DNA from: Streptomyces sp. R44
GTDB taxonomy: Bacteria; Actinomycetota; Actinomycetes; Streptomycetales; Streptomycetaceae
Length of the DNA: 64,000 nucleotides
Assembly: GCF_041053105.1 (NCBI RefSeq)
Contig: NZ_CP163444.1
Coordinates: forward strand, 8,402,501 to 8,466,500
Direction of reading: 5' to 3'
Of the stretch, positions 1-8,511 are shown in pieces. The first letter of the stretch is position 1, and each line of letters opens with the position of its first letter. The notes below the pieces were generated by a model that had not been told where the DNA came from, made no database searches, and saw only the letters and a program-made list of their open reading frames with translations. The translations under genes and the position numbers were made by a program.

Positions 1-2
1 TC

Positions 3-413
3 ATCGGCACGGCGAGCGCGGGCAAGCACGAGCTCGTGCGGGAGCTGGGCGCGGACGAGGTCGTCGACTACCGCGAGACCCGCTTCGAGGACGTCGTCTC
101 CGACGTGGACGTCGTCCTGGACGGCATCGGCGGAGAGACGGCCGAGCGTTCCCTGGAGGTGCTCCGCGACGGGGGCAGGCTGATCACCCTGCCGGGACCG
201 GACGACGTCCCCGCCGCGCGTGCCGGTGTGCGGGCGATCTGGGTCCTGGTGGAGCCCGACCACCTCGGCCTGCGAGAGATCGCGGCTCTGGTGGAGCAGG
301 GGAAGCTGAGGCCGGTGGTCGATGTCGTCGTGCCGCTCGCCGAGGCGGCGAAGGCCCACGTGATCGGCGAGCGGGGCCGTACCACGGGCAAAATGGTCCT
401 GACGGTCGCCTGA
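3..413 (+). CDS. Zinc-type/quinone oxidoreductase (MDR superfamily), C-terminal part
   Basis: This is the 3' part of a medium-chain dehydrogenase/reductase that begins before the window; the frame is open from base 3. The visible protein starts in the cofactor-binding fold, with the family pattern ELGADEVVDYRE (end of the second Rossmann unit), then VLDGIGGETAERSLEVL and a glycine-rich GGRLITLPGP turn. It ends in the typical GRTTGKMVLTV tail of NADPH:quinone-oxidoreductase-like proteins. It would reduce a quinone, enone or carbonyl with NADPH in the cytoplasm. The substrate cannot be read, and the N-terminal half is not visible, so zinc ligands cannot be checked. Confidence 0.8.
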   Translation: MGTASAGKHELVRELGADEVVDYRETRFEDVVSDVDVVLDGIGGETAERSLEVLRDGGRLITLPGPDDVPAARAGVRAIWVLVEPDHLGLREIAALVEQGKLRPVVDVVVPLAEAAKAHVIGERGRTTGKMVLTVA

Positions 414-668
414 GCGACGGGCCGCGGTGCGCCCGCGACGCCGCCGCCGGTGGCGTACTGGTCAACGGCGAACCCGACCACCCGGCCCACGGAGCAACCA
501 AGGCCGCCGTCCACGCGCCCCGTACGGGATCGCCGTCGCTTCGGTCGCGCCGTTCGACGTCGCACCTCCGTGGCTGACCCCGCGGTGATTGTGCCGCCCA
601 TGGAGGGGTAGCCGGGGAGTTCAGATGCGTTCCGACCGTGTTCGCGTGGACGAACGAGGAGGACGACG

Positions 669-1172
669 GTGAACACCCGTACGGCAGAACAGGAGGACTT
701 CGTGGCGGCCATCCTCAAGGATCACCGCACCATGGAGGACCTCTTCCGGCGCATGCGCAGCGTCGAGGCCGACCGCGCCGCCGCGCTGAAGGAGTTCGCG
801 GCACTGCTCATCGCGCACGGCGAGGCCGAGGAAGCCGAGGTCTACGGAGCGCTCAAGCGCTTCAAGGGCGTCGACGACGAGGAAGTGGAGCACGGCGCCG
901 AGGAGCACGCCGAGGGCAACGAGGCTCTCCTGAAACTGCTCGAGGTGGAGGACGTCGGGTCCGAGGAGTGGGACAGCCGCCTGGAGGAACTGGTGAAGGC
1001 GGTCGATCACCACCTGGACGAGGAAGAGCGGACGATCCTCAACGGTGCCAGGGAGAGCGTCTCCGACGAGCGCCGGGCCGAGCTGAGCAGGGCGTTCCTG
1101 GAAGAGCGCGCGAAGCAGCTGGCCTCGGACTGCGGCAGCCCGGAGAACGTGCGCGCGATCGTCCATGGATGA
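669..1172 (+). CDS. Hemerythrin-like HHE domain protein
   Basis: A 167-residue, highly acidic, all-helical protein with the spaced His/Glu pattern of hemerythrin-like cation-binding domains: ILKDHRTMEDLF near residue 16, HGEAEEAEVY near 54, EHGAEEHAEGN near 77 and HHLDEEER near 115. Such proteins bind a non-haem di-iron centre and are linked to oxygen, NO or redox stress. The start is a GTG preceded by a strong AGGAGG about 6 bases upstream; a longer frame in another phase is a shadow. It converges on the truncated phosphatase that follows. A second, unrelated-in-sequence hemerythrin protein lies at 36.6-37.3 kb. Confidence 0.8.
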   Translation: MNTRTAEQEDFVAAILKDHRTMEDLFRRMRSVEADRAAALKEFAALLIAHGEAEEAEVYGALKRFKGVDDEEVEHGAEEHAEGNEALLKLLEVEDVGSEEWDSRLEELVKAVDHHLDEEERTILNGARESVSDERRAELSRAFLEERAKQLASDCGSPENVRAIVHG

Positions 1173-1226
1173 CGGCGCTCCCGAAGCCAGGGCGGTGAGG
1201 GCGGTGCGTCCGGTGCGATGTCCGCT

Positions 1227-1961
1227 TCAGTCCACCCGGATCGCCAGCCCGCACGCGTCGTCCCCGTGGCCCGCGAGTTCCAGGTCGGCGACCAGCGCGT
1301 CGATCAGCGCTTGCGGTTCGCGCGTGGACGACGACGTCACCGCCTGCATCAGCCGGTCGATGCCGACGGTCAGGTCCTCGTCCCGGCGCTCGACCATGCC
1401 GTCGGTGTACAGCACCAGCAGATCGCCCGGGCGCAACGGCGTCGACGTGGTCTCGTACGCGTAACCCGGCAGGGCGCCGAGAAGCGGGCCGCGGACCTCG
1501 GCGCCGAGCGGCTCCGCGCCTCCGTCACGCAGCAGCAGCGGGGCCGGATGGCCGGCGCAGGCCCAGTGCAGGATCTTGTCCCGGTCGATGTGCCCGGCCA
1601 CCACGGTGGCCGTCTGTCCGGCCGGGTCGCTGCACACCAGCTCGTTCAGCCAGGTGGTGATTTCGCCGGCGGACGCCCCCGTCTGCGCCAGCCCGGCCAA
1701 GGCGTGCCGCTGCTGTGCCATCCGGGCCACGGCGTCCAGACCGTGCCTCGATGCGTCGCCGATCGCCACGAGCACCCGGCCGTCCGGCAGCGGACGGCAT
1801 TTGTACCAGTCGCCGCCCACCGCCGAGTCCGGCTCGGCCGGGCGGTACGACGCCGCCACCGTCAGGCCGACGGCGGCGAGCGCCTCCGAGTACGTGGGAA
1901 GGAGAGCCTCGCGCAGCGCGTCCGCGACCTGGCGCTCGGCCTCGGTCTGCCGTCGCGCCAG
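1227..1961 (-). pseudogene. SpoIIE-type PP2C phosphatase, 5'-truncated remnant
   Basis: The minus strand encodes the catalytic domain of a SpoIIE/RsbU-like serine phosphatase: linker ERQVADALREALLPT, then VGGDWYKCRPLPDGRVLVAIGD with the metal-binding Asp residues, ATVVAGHIDR, CAGHPAPLLL and LLVLYTDGMVERR, ending with HGDDACGLAIRVD. Streptomyces members normally carry 200-500 residues of PAS/GAF sensor before the linker. Here the frame meets a TGA at 1962-1964, only about ten codons before the linker, and no sensor sequence follows. The only start available inside the frame is a GTG at 1859, which would drop the first strand of the domain. I infer that the sensor half was lost at a junction with the divergent monooxygenase pseudogene. 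Confidence 0.75.
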
Positions 1962-1997
1962 TCACGGACGCGAAGCAAGACCCGAGGTGAGCCGCAC

Positions 1998-3608
1998 ATG
2001 ACCGCCGACCAGGCCGGACCCCGGTACACCGCACCCGGGCTCGTACAGACAGACCCGGCACAGACAGACCCCGTACCCGTCGTGATCATCGGCGCCGGGC
2101 CGGTGGGCGTGACCGCCGCCCTCCTCCTTGCCCGGCGCGGTATTCGCACCGTCATCCTGGAACGCCACCAGGACGTCTGCCCGCTCGACGAGGTGCGCCG
2201 CATCCTCCAGGCCGCAGGCGTGGGCGAGGAGTTCGCCGCGATCACCCGCCCCGCGAACGGACTTCGGCTGCTCGACGCCCGCCACCGGGTCATGGCCGAG
2301 TTCCGACGCTCCGAGCACGGCCGTCACGGCTACCCGCAGACCAGCATGTTCGACCAGCCCGAGCTCGAGCGGCTGCTGCGCGACGCCCTCGCCCGCCGCC
2401 CGGAGTGCGAACTGAGGGGCGGTGTCGAGGTCACCGGCGTCGGCCCGGACCCGGCCGGCCCCGTGCGCGTGACCTACCGCGACGACGACGGTGAGCATCA
2501 CCTGTGGGCCGAGGCGGTCCTCGGCTGCGACGGCGCGGGCAGCCTCACACATACCGCCATCGGCGCCGAGTGAGAAGACCTGCGCTTCGAAGAACGCTGG
2601 ACCGTCATCGACGTCCGCACGAAGGCCGTCGTCCGCTGCTGGGAAGGCGTCGACCAGGTCTGCGACCCTCACCGGCCGGCGACGTTCAGGCGCGTCGGTG
2701 AGGACCGCTACCGCTGGGAGTTCCGGCTGCCAGACGGGCAGCAACCGGTTCGCGAACTGATCGCCCCGTGGCTGTCGCCCTCGTACGACGGGGACTTCGA
2801 AGTCGTACGGGAGACGCAGTACACCTTCCGGGCGCGGGTGGCCGACCGGTGGCGCAGCGGACGGGTGTTCCTCCTCGGCGACGCCGCGCACCTCACCCCG
2901 CCGTTCAGTGGGCAGGGGCTGTGCGCGGGACTCCGTGATGCCTACAACCTCACCTGGAAGCTGGCCCGCGTCCTGGGCCAGGGCGGCGACGAGCGGTTGT
3001 TGGACACGTACGAGAGCGAGCGCAAGCCGCACGCACGGCACATGATCCGGCTCGCGGTCGCCATGGGCTGGGCCATGACCGGCGGCCAGGACGGCGCCGC
3101 CGCGCTGCGCCGCAGGATCCTGGCCGCGGCCTGCCGCATACCCGGCCTCACCGCGGCGGCGGGCCGCGACCTCAGCCCAACCCTGACCGCCGGGCCCCTC
3201 GTCCGGCGCCGTGTACGCAGGAGCCTCGTGGGCACCCACTGCCCCCAACCATGGGTGGTACTCGACGACCGGCGCCGCCGCCTCGACGAACTGCTCGGCG
3301 ACAGCTTCACCGTCCTGACCGCCGCCGAACCCTCGCCCTCGCTGCGCGCCCTCGCCCACGGACTCGGCGTCCCGGCGATCCCCGTGGCCGACCTCCGTGA
3401 CGACGGCACCCTCGCCGCCTGGCTGCGCGCCGGCCGGGCGGACGCCGTCCTGCTGCGCCCCGACCGCGTCGTCATGGACGTGATCCCGGCCGGCGGCCAC
3501 GACTTCACCGACACCGCCGCCTGGGCATCTCTCCTGCACACCACGCGCAGCCCCGCCCCTTCCCCACGGACCGTAGAGAAAAGCCTGCTGAGGAGCGCCA
3601 CACGATGA
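1998..3608 (+). pseudogene. MhpA-like FAD-dependent aromatic monooxygenase, interrupted
   Basis: Class A flavoprotein monooxygenase like 3-(3-hydroxyphenyl)propionate hydroxylase. The N-terminus has the FAD fingerprint VVIIGAGPVGVTAALLLARRG; the GD motif follows as VFLLGDAAHLTPPFSGQGL (about residue 295) and NLTWKLA after it. Two lesions are visible. Around base 2185 the protein runs CPL-DEVRRIL, where family members have an extra PRA(V/I)xxDD segment, so about seven codons are missing in frame. At 2571-2573 a TGA interrupts the frame; the same frame continues at once with EDLRFEERWTVIDV and stays open to 3608. The 3' end overlaps the next ATG by 4 bases, as in an operon. I judge it non-functional unless the TGA is a sequencing error. 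Confidence 0.75.
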
Positions 3609-5311
3609 CCAGGCCGTACCCGGAACCCTTCACGACGCCCGATCCGCAGGCCGTCGCCGACAGCCGCATCATGGACTTCGCCCGCCACGCCGGCGTGGAC
3701 GGCACCGACTACGCCACCCTGCACCACTGGTCGGTCACCGACCTGGAAGGTTTCTGGGGCGCGGTGTGGGACTACTTCGACATCGACGGGGTCTCCCCGT
3801 ACGAGCAGGTGCTCGCGGAGGAGCGGATGCCGGGCGCCCGCTGGTTCCCCGGCGCCACCCTCAACTACACGCACCACGCCCGGCGCAACCTTACCGACGA
3901 CACCGTGGCGATCATCGCCCTCGCCGAGACCGGCTCCAGCCACGAGGTGACCGGCAACCGGCTGCGCGCCCAGGTCGCCTCCGTCGCCGCCACCCTGCGC
4001 GACCTGGGCGTCAGCAAGGGGGACCGGGTCGTGCGCTACCTGCCCAACACCCCGCACGCGATCGTCGCTTTCCTCGCCACCGCGAGCCTGGGCGCCGTGT
4101 GGTCGGTCTGCGGGCAGGACTACGCCCCCAAAGCCGCCGCCGACCGCTTCGCCCAGCTCGAACCCACCGTCCTGATCTCCGCCGACGGCTACCTCTTCAA
4201 CGGCACCACCCCCGACCGCCGCGACGCCACCCTCGAACTCGCCGGTGAGCTGCCGACGCTGAAGGCCGCGCTGCTGGTGGACCACGTGGGCCTGCCGTGG
4301 CCGACACACACGTACCCGTCACTCGTGGTGCCGTGGGAGGAAGCCTCCACCCGCACCGAGGAACTCACCTGCGCACCGGTGCCGTTCGACCACCCGCTGT
4401 GGATCGTGTTCTCCTCGGGCACCACCGGCCTGCCCAAGGGCGTCGTCCACGGCCACGGCGGCGTCCTGCTCGAACATCTCAAGACCCTCGGCCTGCACTC
4501 CGACCTCGGCCCCGGCGACCGCGCCTCCGCCTACCCCTGGGTCCGCCACCACGTCGGCGACCACGTCCTGCTCGCGTCCACCAGCGGCGGCACGGACGTC
4601 GTCTCCGGCTTCGCCGGCAGCGCCCCCAGCACACCGGTCTGGGCAGGAGAGCTCTCAGCACCCCACCTGGGCGTGGCCCTGGCCGCGTACGACGCCGAGG
4701 GCCTCCCGATCGTGGACCAGGTCGGCGAACTGGTGGTCACCCGCCCGATGCCGTCCATGCCGCTGTACTTCTGGAACGACCCCGACGGCACCCGCTACCG
4801 CGACGCCTATTTCTCCTCCCACCCCGGCGTCTGGCGGCACGGCGACTGGATCACACTCACCGGACACGGCTCCGTGATCGTCCACGGCCGCTCCGACAGC
4901 ACCTTGAACCGCAACGGCGTACGTCTGGGCAGTGCCGACATCCACGACGTCGTCGAACGCCTCCCCGAGATCACCGAGGCCCTCGTCATCGGAGCGGAGG
5001 AACCCGACGGCGGCTACTGGATGCCCCTGTTCGTGGTCCTCGCAGCGGGTGTGACCCTGGACGACCCACTCCGCGAGAAGATCAAGGATGCGATTCGGAC
5101 GGGTGCCTCACCCCGCCACGCCCCCGACGAGATCCTGGAAGTCCCCGGCATCCCGCACACCCGCACCGGCAAGAAACTCGAAGTCCCTGTCAAACGCCTC
5201 CTTCAGGGCGCCCCGGTCGAGCAGGTCGTCAACCCGGCAGCCGTGGACGCCCCCGACCTCATCGATTACTTCGCCCGCCTGGGTGCCGAACGCCGGGGCC
5301 GGTCGACATGA
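3605..5311 (+). CDS. aacS: Acetoacetate-CoA ligase with internal deletion
   Basis: An acyl-adenylate-forming enzyme of the acetoacetyl-CoA synthetase family (acetoacetate + ATP + CoA). It has the N-terminal cap motif YTHHARRN, the AMP-binding signature FSSGTTGLPKG near residue 270, STSGGTDVVSGFAGS, WRHGDWITLT, HGRSDSTLNRNGVR and the C-terminal lysine motif HTRTGKKLEVPVKR. The protein is 568 residues against about 650 in the family. The shortfall is concentrated at one point: after GPGDR (near base 4525) the protein jumps straight to a helix (WVRHHVGDHV) that normally lies about 70-80 residues downstream. The frame is kept but core motifs between the P-loop and the ASTSGGTD strand are gone, so activity is doubtful. 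It is coupled to both neighbours by 4-base ATGA overlaps. Confidence 0.8.
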   Translation: MTRPYPEPFTTPDPQAVADSRIMDFARHAGVDGTDYATLHHWSVTDLEGFWGAVWDYFDIDGVSPYEQVLAEERMPGARWFPGATLNYTHHARRNLTDDTVAIIALAETGSSHEVTGNRLRAQVASVAATLRDLGVSKGDRVVRYLPNTPHAIVAFLATASLGAVWSVCGQDYAPKAAADRFAQLEPTVLISADGYLFNGTTPDRRDATLELAGELPTLKAALLVDHVGLPWPTHTYPSLVVPWEEASTRTEELTCAPVPFDHPLWIVFSSGTTGLPKGVVHGHGGVLLEHLKTLGLHSDLGPGDRASAYPWVRHHVGDHVLLASTSGGTDVVSGFAGSAPSTPVWAGELSAPHLGVALAAYDAEGLPIVDQVGELVVTRPMPSMPLYFWNDPDGTRYRDAYFSSHPGVWRHGDWITLTGHGSVIVHGRSDSTLNRNGVRLGSADIHDVVERLPEITEALVIGAEEPDGGYWMPLFVVLAAGVTLDDPLREKIKDAIRTGASPRHAPDEILEVPGIPHTRTGKKLEVPVKRLLQGAPVEQVVNPAAVDAPDLIDYFARLGAERRGRST

Positions 5312-5661
5312 CAGCAGCGCAGATCGCCCTCGCCGTCGTCCTGACCCTGGTCTTTCTGCCCCTGGGAGCGGCGAAGATCGCCGCGGTGCCGTTCATGCGC
5401 CAGGCGGCAGCGCACCTCGGCATGTCGCCGGGCCTCTACCGCGTCGTCGGCGCCCTGGAAATGGCCGGAGCCGTCGGGCTGGTACTCGGACTGGCTTCCG
5501 CCCCCATCGGAGTGGCCGCCGCAATCGGGCTGGCGCTGCTGATGACGGCGGCCGCAGTAGTCCACCTGCGCCACCCCGACCCGCTCGTGCGGGCCCTGCC
5601 CGCTGCCGTCTTGGCCCTGACGGCGGTGGCGTACGCCGGGGTGGAGATCGGTACCGGCTGA
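5308..5661 (+). CDS. DoxX-like small membrane protein
   Basis: A 117-residue protein with four predicted membrane helices (about residues 5-25, 44-64, 66-86 and 92-112), matching the DoxX/DoxX-like family in size and layout (LPLGAAKIAA, RVVGALEMAGAVGLVLG, VVHLRHPDP). Family members are membrane partners of redox enzymes or thiosulfate:quinone oxidoreductase subunits; the role here is unknown. The ATG overlaps the ligase stop as ATGA, so the gene is translationally coupled to aacS. The start is chosen for that overlap; the frame is open much further upstream but antisense-like there. Confidence 0.8.
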   Translation: MTAAQIALAVVLTLVFLPLGAAKIAAVPFMRQAAAHLGMSPGLYRVVGALEMAGAVGLVLGLASAPIGVAAAIGLALLMTAAAVVHLRHPDPLVRALPAAVLALTAVAYAGVEIGTG

Positions 5662-5859
5662 CGGCCCGCAGCGTGCGCTGACGCGCGCGGCGGCCCGTCG
5701 ACACCTTCGCACTCACGGTTCTCCTGTCCGCAGCGCTCGGAGCGCGGAGACGGTCCTTCCCCCTTCCAGATCAGCGCCACCGACGGCCGGGGCGGCCGGG
5801 GTACGGCTTGTTTCGGTTCAGTCGACCTGGGCGGTTAGCCGTCTCAGGAAGGCGAGCCC

Positions 5860-5897
5860 GAGGTGCCTGGCGGGCGAAAGCCCGGCTCAGGCGCCTC
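5860..5897. terminator. Hairpin terminator, leftmost copy
   Basis: Nested inverted repeat: an outer stem GAGGTGCCTG / CAGGCGCCTC and an inner CGGGC-GAAA-GCCCG. It lies just before the aldehyde dehydrogenase tail relic and is clearly related to hairpins at 20978-21018 and 40466-40509 that sit in the same position relative to the other two copies. Confidence 0.6.
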
Positions 5898-5908
5898 TTG
5901 GCGTGCCT

Positions 5909-5970
5909 CTAGAAGAAGCCGAGCTTCTTCGGCGAGTAGGACACCAGCGGGTTCTTGGTCTGCTGGGGGT
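5909..5970 (-). pseudogene. Aldehyde dehydrogenase 3'-tail relic (candidate attachment site), copy A
   Basis: Read on the minus strand this short stretch encodes [18 protein letters not shown] and a TAG stop, matching the C-terminus of the intact aldehyde dehydrogenase at 40.5 kb ([18 protein letters not shown]). Homology stops a few codons further in, so only about 20 codons remain. The segment GAAGAAGC-CGA-GCTTCTTC at 5912-5930 is a perfect 8-base inverted repeat with a 3-base centre. I infer an attachment-site remnant from integration at the 3' end of the dehydrogenase gene; a chance leftover of a second gene copy is the alternative. Confidence 0.6.
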
Positions 5971-6212
5971 ATACGCGGCGCGTGACCGCTGGCCTGCGGA
6001 AACGGCCGCGATTCGACCAAGCCGCAGGCGGCTGGTCCGCGACGCCCGGATCTTGGTCTGCAGGGCGCCTTCCGCTATCCAACATGCCGAGATGGAGAAA
6101 GCCACCAGGGCTTGGACGGCAGAGCGGGCAGAGGGCGGCGCGCGTCGGCCGCCACCGGGGCGGCGGCACGCGAACCGGACCGCCGATTTTCGGTGATCCG
6201 GCTCTCGCCCGG

Positions 6213-6425
6213 TCAGGGGGCGGCGACGAAAGTGATGCGACCCAGCGCCGGGGAGCGGCGAGGGCGCTCGTCGAGGTGGTGGCCTCGAGGTGGTCGACCA
6301 GGGCTTCCGGGTCTGTGACCTCGCCACCTTCGCACGTGGTGATGTCGCCGAAGACGGTGAAGCCGTTGCCGCCGTTCGCGAGGAACTCGTTCACGATTAC
6401 CCTGCCCACGATGGCGCGTAGGGCT
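6213..6425 (-). pseudogene. 5'-nucleotidase C-terminal fragment, frameshifted
   Basis: The minus strand reads VNEFLANGGNGFTVFGD followed by PEALVDHLEA, the end of the C-terminal substrate-binding domain of secreted bifunctional metallophosphatase/5'-nucleotidases. The characteristic last residues, ALGRITFVAAP and a stop at 6213, are in a different frame, so a frameshift lies near base 6260. No catalytic N-terminal domain (several hundred residues) is present upstream. It is a 3' scrap carried in the patchwork between the tail relic and the IS5 element. Confidence 0.55.
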
Positions 6426-6476
6426 CTGGCCGGCCGCCCTCTGCAACCGTGCGTCGAGCTGCTGCGTCCAGAGGGC

Positions 6477-6845
6477 ATGAGGGAAAACGCCCCAGGGCGG
6501 ACTGGTATAAAGCCGAAGGGCGAGCGCCGGGCCAGGTGCTTCCTCGCCGGCCTCGGTGCAGCGATCGGGCTGGCTGTCTGGGCACCAAGGGCCGCCTTCA
6601 GTATCGACGGGGGATTCGAGGGCCACGCCCGCGATCTGAGCGTGGTCTTCGTCGACCTGCCACTCATCCTGCTCGGCGGCGCGCTTGTGCCGCTCTTCTC
6701 CTGGGCTTTGGCCATCAGGCGGGTGCCTCCTTGGGCTGCGGCAGTCGCGGCCTTGGCCGTGCTCGCGCTCGGGGTGTGGGGTCTTACCGAGTGGTGGACC
6801 CCCCGTCAGCATCCAGACCCCGGCTACGACATACCCGGGATGTGA
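6477..6845 (+). CDS. Small membrane protein of unknown function
   Basis: A 122-residue protein. After a basic N-terminus (KPKGERRAR) come three likely membrane spans: FLAGLGAAIGLAVWA (about residues 23-38), LPLILLGGALVPLFSWAL (about 60-78) and AAAVAALAVLALGVWGL (about 86-103), ending in a polar tail. I do not recognise the family. The frame is open far upstream, but that part overlaps the 5'-nucleotidase scrap and looks like noise, so I take the ATG at 6477; the true start could be a little later. It lies directly left of the IS5 insertion. Confidence 0.4.
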   Translation: MRENAPGRTGIKPKGERRARCFLAGLGAAIGLAVWAPRAAFSIDGGFEGHARDLSVVFVDLPLILLGGALVPLFSWALAIRRVPPWAAAVAALAVLALGVWGLTEWWTPRQHPDPGYDIPGM

Positions 6846-6907
6846 CAGCGTTCAAGTGTCGCCACACCACCGTCCCGCAGGGCGAGCGCTGCCCGATACG
6901 GCACTAG

Positions 6908-7886
6908 GCCGGGTGTCGGAAGGGCTCTAGTGACCGGGGACGGAGAATCGTCGGCACCTCGCCCGGCTTTTGCTGCGGTCGCCGATGCCGAGACGAACCG
7001 CACCCTGGTCAGGAGCGGGGTCAACCACGGATCGATCGAGGTGGAGAACATTTCGACTCAGGTCACTAGCCGACGGAGACAACCTGGTCGGGACGGCCAT
7101 CCGGGGTGATGGTCACTTCGTGGACCGCGCCTCCCTCCGTGGTCTGCTTCTGGCGGTTGCGGGCCTGGTCAGCCTTGTCCGGGATGGTGCAGCGGATTCC
7201 GCGGCGGCGCAGGTAGGCGCGGTTTTTGCGGGAGGCGTACGCCTTGTCGGCCCGCACTCGATCGGGGCGGACGCGTGGCCGGCCCGGTCCGATGCGGGGC
7301 GCGCGGACCTTCTTCAGCACGGGTTCGAACTGCGGCGAGTCGCCGCGCTGCCCCGCCGTGATCACGATTGCCATGGGCTTCTGGCCCTGTTCGACGGCCA
7401 GGTGCAGCTTGGTGGTGAACCCGCCGCGTGAGCGTGCCAGCCGTGATCATGGGGCTCGTTGAAGATGCCGCCCGGCGGTTCCTTCTGCAGGTCGCCCTGC
7501 TTGCGGGCCCCGGTCGCATGCTGATGGGTGCGGCACACTGTGGAGTCGACGCTCAGGTCCCACGTCATCCCACCCTTCGCGTCGGCCAGGGACTGGAGCC
7601 GGGTGAGGATCCGGTGCCAGGTCCCGGTCCGCTGCCACCGGCGGAACAGGTCGTAGATCCGGCTCCACGGTCCGTACTCAACGGGCACATCCCGCCACGG
7701 AGCACCGGTCCGGACCCGAAACCGTATGCCGTCGATCAGCCGCCGCCGAGGCCGGACCGGCGGCTGGCCTGCCTTCATGCCCTTCGGCAGCAACGGCTCC
7801 AGCGCCGCCCACTGCTCGTCCGTGAGATCTCCCCGCCCCATGGACCGTGATCATTCACAGTCCAAGATCCACTTTCGACACGCGGC
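6908..7886 (-). mobile_element. IS5-family insertion sequence, damaged
   Basis: The ends form inverted repeats: left GCCGGGTGTCGGAAG, right (read inward) GCCGCGTGTCGAAAG. Both ends are flanked by CTAG (6904-6907 and 7887-7890), consistent with a 4-base target duplication typical of the IS5 family. The element is about 979 bp and carries one transposase in two frames on the minus strand. The 160 bp between the transposase stop and the left end show no recognisable coding. Confidence 0.7.
7066..7841 (-). pseudogene. IS5-family transposase, frameshifted and lacking its C-terminus
   Basis: The first frame (start 7841) gives the N-terminal IS5 domain: LTDEQWAALEPLLP, GAPWRDVPVEYGPWSRIYDLFRRW and the first catalytic region LSVDSTVCRTHQH. 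Near base 7440 the homology moves to another frame, LARSRGGFTTKLHLAVEQ, which continues as MAIVITAGQRGDSPQF and VRADKAYASRKNRAYLRRRGI, holding the second Asp. A one-base shift is needed between them. This could be programmed, as in the IS427 group. However, the protein ends soon after IPDKADQARNRQK and never reaches the VVERCFN-type block with the catalytic Glu. It is therefore probably inactive whatever the frameshift means. Confidence 0.7.
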
Positions 7887-7973
7887 CTAGTTGTTGCGGG
7901 TCATGACGTCGCCGTCTGGGGCAAGGTGAACCTCGACCGGTTCGACCTCGACCGACCGGCCCGCACGACGCGG

Positions 7974-8019
7974 AACGCCGAAGTGGCGCCCGGTGGGAAC
8001 CGGGCGCCACTTCGGCGTT
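7974..8019. terminator. Strong hairpin terminator after the RHS operon
   Basis: A perfect 21-base-pair stem (arms 7974-7994 and 7999-8019) with a GGGA loop, followed on the + strand by a short T run (GTTTTCC). It sits 28 bp beyond the end of the minus-strand candidate immunity gene, so it most likely ends the RHS-immunity transcript and insulates it from the IS5 side. Confidence 0.75.
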
Positions 8020-8046
8020 TTCCTTCCGTACCGCTACCGCTCCTGG

Positions 8047-8493
8047 TCAGAGGGGTGGCAGGCCGTCCTCGTAGCCCTCGACCTCATAGTTCCTGAGCAT
8101 CTTGGAGACGGGCTCCCTGAGGTTTCCCCGGAGGAACGGGACCGCGTTGTCCAGGTACTCACGGGCGTCGAGGAGGCTCTCCAGGACCTGGAAGTACACC
8201 GCGCCACGGGTGTACTCGGTGTCCACTTCATAGACCTCTTCGACGAAGCCGAAACACCGCCTCAGCAGGTCCTCGTCCCGCTCCGGCGCCGCCAGGGCGG
8301 GCTGGAGGACGGGCCTGACCAGCCCGTCGAGCAGGATCCCGTAGAGGTCCAGGTCGGTGTCCGAGGCCGGCAGCGCCTCGATCGGCGCGCCCCCGTCCCC
8401 GTTTGCGTCCTCGTCCTCGTACATCTCCTCCAGGCCGGCCCTCGTCTCCGGAACCCTATCGAGCAGCTGCCCGAGGAAATGGTCCGCGATCAT
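8047..8493 (-). CDS. Candidate immunity protein of the RHS locus
   Basis: A 148-residue acidic, helical, soluble protein with no signal peptide or membrane segment (MIADHFLGQLLDRVPE at the start, then ESLLDAREYLDNAVPFLRGNL and LRNYEVEGYEDG near the end). I do not recognise the family by sequence. It starts only 18 bp after the stop of the giant RHS protein on the same strand and is followed by a strong terminator, so the two form one operon. In polymorphic toxin systems the gene directly after the toxin's variable C-terminus usually encodes a cognate cytoplasmic immunity protein; that role is inferred from position, size and acidity only. Confidence 0.5.
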   Translation of the reverse strand: MIADHFLGQLLDRVPETRAGLEEMYEDEDANGDGGAPIEALPASDTDLDLYGILLDGLVRPVLQPALAAPERDEDLLRRCFGFVEEVYEVDTEYTRGAVYFQVLESLLDAREYLDNAVPFLRGNLREPVSKMLRNYEVEGYEDGLPPL

Positions 8494-8511
8494 TCCTGAT
8501 CACCCTTTCTG

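Noticed and set aside
2571..2573. In-frame TGA read as selenocysteine
   Set aside because: MhpA-type monooxygenases are not selenoproteins, no selenocysteine element is visible after it, and the gene has a second lesion; a nonsense mutation or sequence error is simpler.
5955..6845. A 296-residue membrane protein using the full + strand frame
   Set aside because: The first two thirds overlap the aldehyde dehydrogenase relic and the 5'-nucleotidase scrap and look non-coding; only the last ~122 residues resemble a membrane protein.
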